From assembly GCA_018399915.1 (NCBI GenBank), contig JAGYNW010000051.1, forward strand, positions 1 through 10,831: a DNA stretch of 10,831 nucleotides, written 5' to 3'. The notes beneath the pieces were generated by a model that saw nothing but the letters and a program-made list of their open reading frames with translations, had not been told where the DNA came from and did not search any database. The translations under genes were made by a program, and so were the position numbers. Positions 6,492 to 10,831 of this stretch are shown piece by piece (position 1 is the first letter of the stretch; each line of letters opens with the position of its first letter). Source of the DNA: Candidatus Omnitrophota bacterium (GTDB lineage Bacteria; Omnitrophota; Gorgyraeia; Zapsychrales; Zapsychraceae).

Positions 6492-7813
6492 TGCGCGATT
6501 ATTTCAAACGATACCGTCAGAAAAATTACTTATTGAGCTTTGCTGTTTTGTATTTGGTTGCAAGCGTGATGTTCGCCTATTATATTGGGTTGAGCCATAA
6601 GATTTTTTTGCTTACCTGTGTGCTTTCCTTGTTTTTGTTGGCCCTCGCGTTTTATTCTTTGCATAATGAGCGTGTTACGACAAGTAAGCTCGCTCATAAG
6701 AACCAAGGCTTTATCCAGAAGATAAACACACTGCATCAGGTGATCAACCGTCAAGAGAAGGAATGGGTGGATCTGATCGATATCCTTTCCTGTACGATAT
6801 TGACGATCGATACCAAAGGCAATATTGTCCGGGTGGTGAATAATTTATTTCCCGTTGCTGTCGATAAAGGGTCCACTGTGTATACATTGTTAGGGCGGGA
6901 AAATTTACCCCCTTTGCGCAAGGCTGTTTCCGAAGCTTTTGGCAGCTTGCAAATACAACGCTTTACGATAAAGATGACGATATCGCCATCCGAAGTACGT
7001 TGGTATGATGCGACGGTGTTACCCGTTATCCATTTTGAAGATGCGAGGACCGCACAGATTATTTTTAATGATGCGACCCGTCATAAAGTTGATCAAAGAG
7101 AAAAAGAAAAGCTTATTATCGAGTTGGAAAAACAGAAAAAGGAACTGGAACAATTTTCTTTGAGCATCTCTCATGATCTGAAGAGTCCATTGATCACGAT
7201 CAACGGGTTCGTCGGAATGCTACGAAAAGATATTTTAAGAAGGAATTTTGATCAGGTAGAAAAAGATTTGTTCCATATATCGAATGCCACTCACCGGATG
7301 CAATCTCTTTTGGATGATCTGATCAAGATTTCTCAGGTTGGAAAACTGGATTATAAATATATGCGGACACCCATGGCGGATGTAGCCCAAGATGCCATTC
7401 GGCTTGTTCATGGCCGGATCCAATCTAAAAATGTCATGGTCCGTGTTTTACCTGGCATGCCCGTACTTTGTATCGATCGTCGTCGGATCATAGAGGTCTA
7501 CCAGAATCTTATCGATAATGCGATCAAATATATGGGATCACAGACAGCCCCTTATATTGAAATCGGAGCTAAAAAAAAGTGCGGGGAAACCGTTTGTTAC
7601 GTTAAAGATAATGGCATGGGGATTGATTACCGTCATCAGGAGCGGATTTTTTCATTGTTTGACAAGTTAGATTCGAAAAGCGAGGGAACAGGACTTGGCT
7701 TGGCGGTTGTTAAGCGGATTATCGATAAGCACAACGGGATCATCTGGGTGGAGTCAGAGGGGAAAGGTGCCGGGTCCACGTTTTGTTTTATCATCCCGGA
7801 AAGTGAAGTTTAA
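6491..7813 (+). CDS. Membrane PAS sensor histidine kinase
   Basis: This 440-residue kinase autophosphorylates on a conserved His and should pass phosphate to the regulator encoded next. Two membrane helices lie at about 13-33 and 37-56, separated by only a few residues, so there is no periplasmic sensor domain. A helical linker leads into a PAS-like domain at about 91-200 and a coiled segment (about 202-222) rich in Lys and Glu. The HisKA motif SISHDLKSP at 225-233 has H228. The catalytic domain shows the N-box NLIDNAIKY at 339-347 (N343), DNGMGI at 373-378 and GTGLGL at 399-404. The HisKA style resembles Cph1-type, phytochrome-class kinases, but no GAF or bilin-binding region is present. ATG 6491 is chosen because it overlaps the preceding stop, giving coupling; an upstream in-frame start inside the GH57 gene would add 27 unlikely residues. 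The signal sensed is unknown. Confidence 0.9.
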   Translation: MRDYFKRYRQKNYLLSFAVLYLVASVMFAYYIGLSHKIFLLTCVLSLFLLALAFYSLHNERVTTSKLAHKNQGFIQKINTLHQVINRQEKEWVDLIDILSCTILTIDTKGNIVRVVNNLFPVAVDKGSTVYTLLGRENLPPLRKAVSEAFGSLQIQRFTIKMTISPSEVRWYDATVLPVIHFEDARTAQIIFNDATRHKVDQREKEKLIIELEKQKKELEQFSLSISHDLKSPLITINGFVGMLRKDILRRNFDQVEKDLFHISNATHRMQSLLDDLIKISQVGKLDYKYMRTPMADVAQDAIRLVHGRIQSKNVMVRVLPGMPVLCIDRRRIIEVYQNLIDNAIKYMGSQTAPYIEIGAKKKCGETVCYVKDNGMGIDYRHQERIFSLFDKLDSKSEGTGLGLAVVKRIIDKHNGIIWVESEGKGAGSTFCFIIPESEV

Positions 7814-7839
7814 GTTAGAGGCAACAAAAGGAGTGACTT

Positions 7840-8262
7840 ATGGATTCTAAAAAAGGAAAAGGATTGCATATCGTTTTAATTGAGGATGACGAAAGTCATG
7901 CCTTATTAACCGTGCGAGACTTTGAGGAACAGCGGCCTGATGACCAAATCACATTATTTAAGACAGGCGAGGAGGCATTGCAATATTTGAATCGGGAAGG
8001 GAAGTATGCTGATGATCCGGGATGGAACAGACCTCAGGTCATTTTGCTGGACTTACGTTTGCCAATGATGGATGGGATGGAGGTCCTGAAGGCTATTAAG
8101 AATTCACCGCAGCTTTACAGTATTTATATTATCATTCTAACTACCTCTCAGCGAGAAGAGGATATTATTTCCGCCCATAAGGAATTGGTAGATGTTTATA
8201 TCAATAAACCGCTGAAGATTTCAGAATTCACGTCCCTGATGCAATCTATTGGTTATGTGTAA
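7840..8262 (+). CDS. Single-domain CheY-like response regulator (Rcp1-like)
   Basis: This 140-residue protein is one receiver domain with no DNA-binding or enzymatic output. Acidic residues E15, D16 and D17 (IVLIEDDES) form the metal site. D71 in VILLDLRLP is the phosphoacceptor, with PMMDGMEVL following. T101/T102 lie in IILTTSQ and K123 in INKPL. The stretch after the second helix, with an insertion near 52-65, is typical of the Rcp1 group of regulators that partner phytochrome-like kinases. It has a good ribosome site (AAAAGGAG, 7826-7833) and sits 26 bases after the kinase gene, so the kinase is its likely phosphodonor. With no output domain, it should act by protein contact, possibly on another kinase, a phosphotransfer protein or an enzyme. 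A terminator follows, so it is the last gene of this unit. Confidence 0.92.
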   Translation: MDSKKGKGLHIVLIEDDESHALLTVRDFEEQRPDDQITLFKTGEEALQYLNREGKYADDPGWNRPQVILLDLRLPMMDGMEVLKAIKNSPQLYSIYIIILTTSQREEDIISAHKELVDVYINKPLKISEFTSLMQSIGYV

Positions 8263-8291
8263 ATGCATACGGATTTTTTATTTATGGGATG

Positions 8292-8320
8292 ACAGCCCGC
8301 GATAACAGTGGGCTGTTTTT
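8292..8320 (+). terminator. Rho-independent terminator
   Basis: ACAGCCCGC (8292-8300) pairs with GTGGGCTGT (8308-8316) in a nine-base stem containing one G-U pair, with loop GATAACA and a run of five T at 8316-8320. It lies 29 bases after the response regulator stop and closes the glucan/two-component transcription unit. Confidence 0.9.
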
Positions 8321-8383
8321 ATGAGAATATCAAAAGGATAACAAAAGTGTCAATTAAGACATGTACTCTATACAAAATTTCTA

Positions 8384-8389
8384 TATAAT
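8384..8389 (+). promoter_or_regulatory. Promoter -10 box for the exonuclease unit
   Basis: TATAAT is a perfect -10 consensus in an AT-rich stretch between the terminator and the exonuclease gene. At 17-base spacing the -35 position reads ATGTAC, a poor match, so an activator or a non-standard -35 may be used. Predicted transcription begins near 8396, which leaves about 36 bases of leader before ATG 8433. Confidence 0.6.
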
Positions 8390-8432
8390 GAAATGACGTT
8401 AATTGAGGAAATTCGAAACGGAAAGGAATTGT

Positions 8433-9248
8433 ATGAAGCTTTCACGAAAATTGGTCGTACTGGATTTGGAAACGACCGGAGTGTGGATCGATCAAGATAA
8501 AATCATCGAGATCGCCTTAATCAAATGCACACCTCAAGGCCAAGAGGATACTTTTATCAAGCGGGTTAATCCTACGATTCCTATCCCGCATGAGGTCACG
8601 GACCTGACCGGAATAACGAATGAGGATGTTAGGGACAAACCGGTTTTTAGTGATATCGCGGAAGAAGTGCTGGTCTTTTTGGAAGATGCGGACCTTGGTG
8701 GATTCAATATAGAAAAGTTTGATCTGCCGTTATTGGAACGCGAGCTTGATGAATGTGGCTTCAAATTCAATTGGAAGACCCGCAATATCTTTGATGCCCA
8801 AAAGGTGTTCCATTTGAATGAAAAAAGGGATTTGACCGCAGCGTATCAATTTTATTGTGATAAGCCGTTAGTAAATGCGCACAGCGCTTTGCATGATACC
8901 GAGGCTACCCTGGAGATACTGAAGAATCAAATTGCAAGATATGGGGAAGGGGAGGAGAACCTGGATGTCTTGAAACAATTTCAGTACCGCAAAGATAATC
9001 ATTTCTATGATGATGAACGGAAGTTCCGTTGGTGGAACGGCAAATTATATATGATGTTCGGCAAATATGCCCGCAAATATACATTGCAGGATATCGCGAA
9101 GATGGACAGACGATATCTGGAATGGATCCTTTCTGCGGATTTCAGTGAAGATATTAAAAATTTGGTTAAAGATGCGTTAGTCGGTAAATTTCCAGTGCCG
9201 CAACGTGCCTACAGTACGGATGAAAACGGGCAGGCCAGCCTGTTTTGA
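8433..9248 (+). CDS. DEDDh 3'-5' exonuclease, DnaQ-like, with ExoX-type C-terminus
   Basis: This 271-residue protein should degrade single-stranded DNA or RNA from the 3' end using two metal ions. ExoI is VVLDLETTG at 8-16 (D11, E13). ExoII is GFNIEKFDLPLL at 90-101 (D97). ExoIII is HSALHD at 150-155 (H150, D155), which fits the HxAxxD form of DEDDh enzymes. Residues 1-168 form the exonuclease fold. Residues 200-255 (FGKYARKYTLQDIAKMDRRY with a following Trp-rich helix) look like the small C-terminal module of ExoX-like and related DnaQ-family repair exonucleases, probably a nucleic-acid-binding part. It is too short to be a polymerase and carries no PHP or GIY-YIG domain. ATG 8433 is preferred over TTG 8403 because GAAAGGAAT lies upstream and the latter falls right at the predicted transcription start. 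A role in DNA repair or RNA turnover is inferred. Confidence 0.88.
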   Translation: MKLSRKLVVLDLETTGVWIDQDKIIEIALIKCTPQGQEDTFIKRVNPTIPIPHEVTDLTGITNEDVRDKPVFSDIAEEVLVFLEDADLGGFNIEKFDLPLLERELDECGFKFNWKTRNIFDAQKVFHLNEKRDLTAAYQFYCDKPLVNAHSALHDTEATLEILKNQIARYGEGEENLDVLKQFQYRKDNHFYDDERKFRWWNGKLYMMFGKYARKYTLQDIAKMDRRYLEWILSADFSEDIKNLVKDALVGKFPVPQRAYSTDENGQASLF

Positions 9249-9266
9249 TTTTTTAAGGTAAAAGAT

Positions 9267-9776
9267 ATGGATCTAGAACTTTTGGGGTTGATCATACGAT
9301 GCGTGTTCATCAATATCGTGCCTTTCTTTTTTGTCTTCCACCTGGTCATGCGCCGCAGAAATAAAATTTATCAAAGCCGGTTTAATGAACTGGAATTGAT
9401 TGTTTCCGAGTTGCAGATTGTGGGCCTTTTGGGCTATTTCGTAATTCTGTCGATCTTTTTTTTCTCGATTCCTGTGCTGCTTTATTTGAGGTCCAAGCCG
9501 GGTTATGATATTGTGTTCGTGGAACCAGACGGATATTTTATTGCCATAACCGCGTTTATTTCTTTTTTGCTGGTTGTGTCCGCGATTTTTTTAAAATACA
9601 AATATTTGTGGGCTTACCGTTTGGCCCTTTTTCTTGTTAATCTTTTGTTGTTCCTGTCCTTTTTCTTCATTTTAGAGGTCGGGTTTATCAGTATTGTTCC
9701 TGTTGTCCTGTTCGCGTATTTATCCTATCGGTTAACACGCAGATCATTGAAACGCAAGTTAGGGATTCAAAAATGA
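9267..9776 (+). CDS. Five-helix integral membrane protein, unknown function
   Basis: I do not recognise a family. The 169 residues are very rich in Phe, Leu, Ile and Val and contain about five membrane helices, at roughly 5-28, 50-73, 90-110, 114-136 and 137-154. Basic residues lie at 29-37 (after helix 1) and at 156-166 (the C-terminal tail), which suggests both face the cytoplasm. Residues 74-89 form a short polar loop (SKPGYDIVFVEPDGY). No enzyme motif, cysteine or histidine cluster is visible. A TAAGGT ribosome site precedes ATG 9267. It starts 18 bases after the exonuclease and its stop overlaps the archaemetzincin start by four bases (ATGA), so the latter two are likely translated together and may act together at the membrane. 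Confidence 0.75.
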   Translation: MDLELLGLIIRCVFINIVPFFFVFHLVMRRRNKIYQSRFNELELIVSELQIVGLLGYFVILSIFFFSIPVLLYLRSKPGYDIVFVEPDGYFIAITAFISFLLVVSAIFLKYKYLWAYRLALFLVNLLLFLSFFFILEVGFISIVPVVLFAYLSYRLTRRSLKRKLGIQK

Positions 9777-10804
9777 AATTTAAACAGGTGATTATAACGG
9801 TTATTTACAGCGTTATTATTGCGACGGTGATGACCATGTCCAATAATATTATTAATCCGTTCAAGAAGAAAACGCCGCCCGTAAGCCGCCATCCTTACAT
9901 CAAGACGATTAATCCTTACACGGATGCCAGGATGCAGAAGAAAAAGATGCCGGAGCAGGAGAAAGATGTGTCTCAGCCTCAGGAAGATGTATTCGAAAAA
10001 TTGCTTGAGCTGCATCAACCTTTATCGGAACCAGGACCTTTTGATTGGTTGGCACAGCATCATGAGCCGGGGCAACCTTACTCGCAGTACATCGAGTCTG
10101 ACCCGGCAGTCCCGGATAAACAGAAGCGCGTAATCTACATCGCTTTATTAGGGGAGTTTTCTCCTGAACAAAAAGAGATCATTGAAAAAACCGCACGTTT
10201 TATTGACTTGTATTATCAGATGCCCGTGAAGTTTACATCTCCGATAAGCCTTGAGGCTGTCCCTTCACGCGCCCGGCGGGTGCATCCGCAAACCCGAGAC
10301 CGCCAGATTTTGTCCACTTATGTCATCGAAAATCTGTTGCAACCCGTGGTTCCGGATGACGCATTTTGTTTGATCGCGTTTACCGCCGCTGACCTGTGGC
10401 CGGGGCAGGGATGGAATTTTGTTTTCGGGCAGGCCTCTATGGAGGAGCGGGTCGGGGTTTGGTCGATCTATCGCAACGGAGATCCGGCGGCCTCCCGGGA
10501 TGAGTATAAACTCTGTCTGCTGAGGACACTGAAGACCGGCACGCATGAGATCGGTCATATGTTCTCCTTGTATCACTGCATCTATTTCAACTGCAATATG
10601 AACGGCAGCAATCACCGCAAGGAATCTGACCGCAGGCCTTTGTGGTTGTGTCCGGTATGTTTGAAAAAGCTACATTGGGCCCTGGATTTTGATCTGGTGC
10701 AACGGTATGAAGATCTGAGGGATTTTGCGCGGGATAACGGTTTGTCTGAATCCGCCAAATTTTTTCAGAGATCGCTTTCCATCCTTGAAAAATTGCCGGA
10801 CTAA
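9773..10804 (+). CDS. Membrane-anchored archaemetzincin-type zinc metalloprotease
   Basis: This 343-residue protein belongs to the archaemetzincin (M54) family of zinc peptidases, which normally has about 180-200 residues. Residues 4-23 form an N-terminal hydrophobic helix, either a signal anchor or an uncleaved signal peptide. Residues 24-115 are a polar Lys/Glu/Pro/Gln-rich extension. Residues 118-343 hold the protease: an ADLWPGQGWNFVFGQA block at 206-221 just before the active site, then HEIGHMFSLYHC at 258-269. H258, H262 and H268 should bind the catalytic zinc and E259 should act as general base. C269, C274, C293 and C296 should bind the second structural zinc typical of the family (HC-x4-C-x-M, then CPVC). 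The metzincin glycine is replaced by S265. The Met is at 276 (CNMNGSN). It overlaps the membrane protein gene by four bases. Substrates are unknown. The gene ends 27 bases before the window edge. Confidence 0.88.
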   Translation: MKFKQVIITVIYSVIIATVMTMSNNIINPFKKKTPPVSRHPYIKTINPYTDARMQKKKMPEQEKDVSQPQEDVFEKLLELHQPLSEPGPFDWLAQHHEPGQPYSQYIESDPAVPDKQKRVIYIALLGEFSPEQKEIIEKTARFIDLYYQMPVKFTSPISLEAVPSRARRVHPQTRDRQILSTYVIENLLQPVVPDDAFCLIAFTAADLWPGQGWNFVFGQASMEERVGVWSIYRNGDPAASRDEYKLCLLRTLKTGTHEIGHMFSLYHCIYFNCNMNGSNHRKESDRRPLWLCPVCLKKLHWALDFDLVQRYEDLRDFARDNGLSESAKFFQRSLSILEKLPD

Positions 10805-10831
10805 AAGGTTTTTTTCCCTTAAATGATTCCG

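Noticed and set aside
8403..8432. TTG start for the exonuclease.
   Set aside because: It falls a few bases after the predicted transcription start and has no ribosome site; ATG 8433 has a purine-rich site at the right distance.
10805..10820. AAGG, a T run, then CCTT after the archaemetzincin stop, seeming like a terminator.
   Set aside because: The stem is only four pairs and the T run is in the loop, not after the stem, so it does not fit a Rho-independent terminator. The true end may lie beyond the window.

Overview
The window is a compact bacterial gene array with every supported gene on the + strand, tight gaps or overlaps, and a moderately AT-rich composition. DUF4912, a GH57 enzyme with the usual branching-enzyme motifs, a second GH57 of another type, a GT4 synthase-like protein and stand-alone CBM48 proteins occur together. 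That mix suggests a deep-branching, uncultured-type bacterium, and Omnitrophota (PVC-related) is my best guess. This is inference from gene content; no rRNA or marker gene is present to confirm it.

Region 1 (79-6491) is an alpha-glucan (glycogen-like) cluster. It holds two consecutive small proteins, each little more than a CBM48/AMPK-beta-type glycogen-binding domain with a basic N-terminal tail. A GT4 glycosyltransferase follows that is probably a glucan synthase or similar enzyme. Next come a DUF4912 protein starting at a TTG codon, a GH57 protein with alpha-1,4-glucan branching enzyme features and a very Lys/Arg-rich C-terminal tail, and a second, distinct GH57 enzyme of unassigned activity. 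Together they could bind, extend, branch and trim an intracellular alpha-glucan. Four of the six carry strongly basic tails, which is the most distinctive pattern in the window.

Region 2 (6491-8262) is a two-component system continuing directly from the glucan cluster. A membrane-bound PAS histidine kinase overlaps the second GH57 gene by one base and is followed by a single-domain CheY-like response regulator resembling the Cph1/Rcp1 pair. A clear Rho-independent terminator at 8292-8320 closes this transcription unit, so the glucan genes and the signalling pair probably share transcripts.

Region 3 (8384-10804) is a second unit. A good -10 box precedes a DEDDh 3'-5' exonuclease with an ExoX-like C-terminal module. 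Then come a five-helix membrane protein of unknown function and, overlapping it by four bases, a membrane-anchored archaemetzincin-type zinc protease in which the usual glycine of the zinc motif is serine.

I see no tRNA, rRNA, CRISPR array, insertion sequence or phage gene. The only non-coding stretch of any size is 8263-8432 (about 170 bases), which holds the terminator and the promoter.
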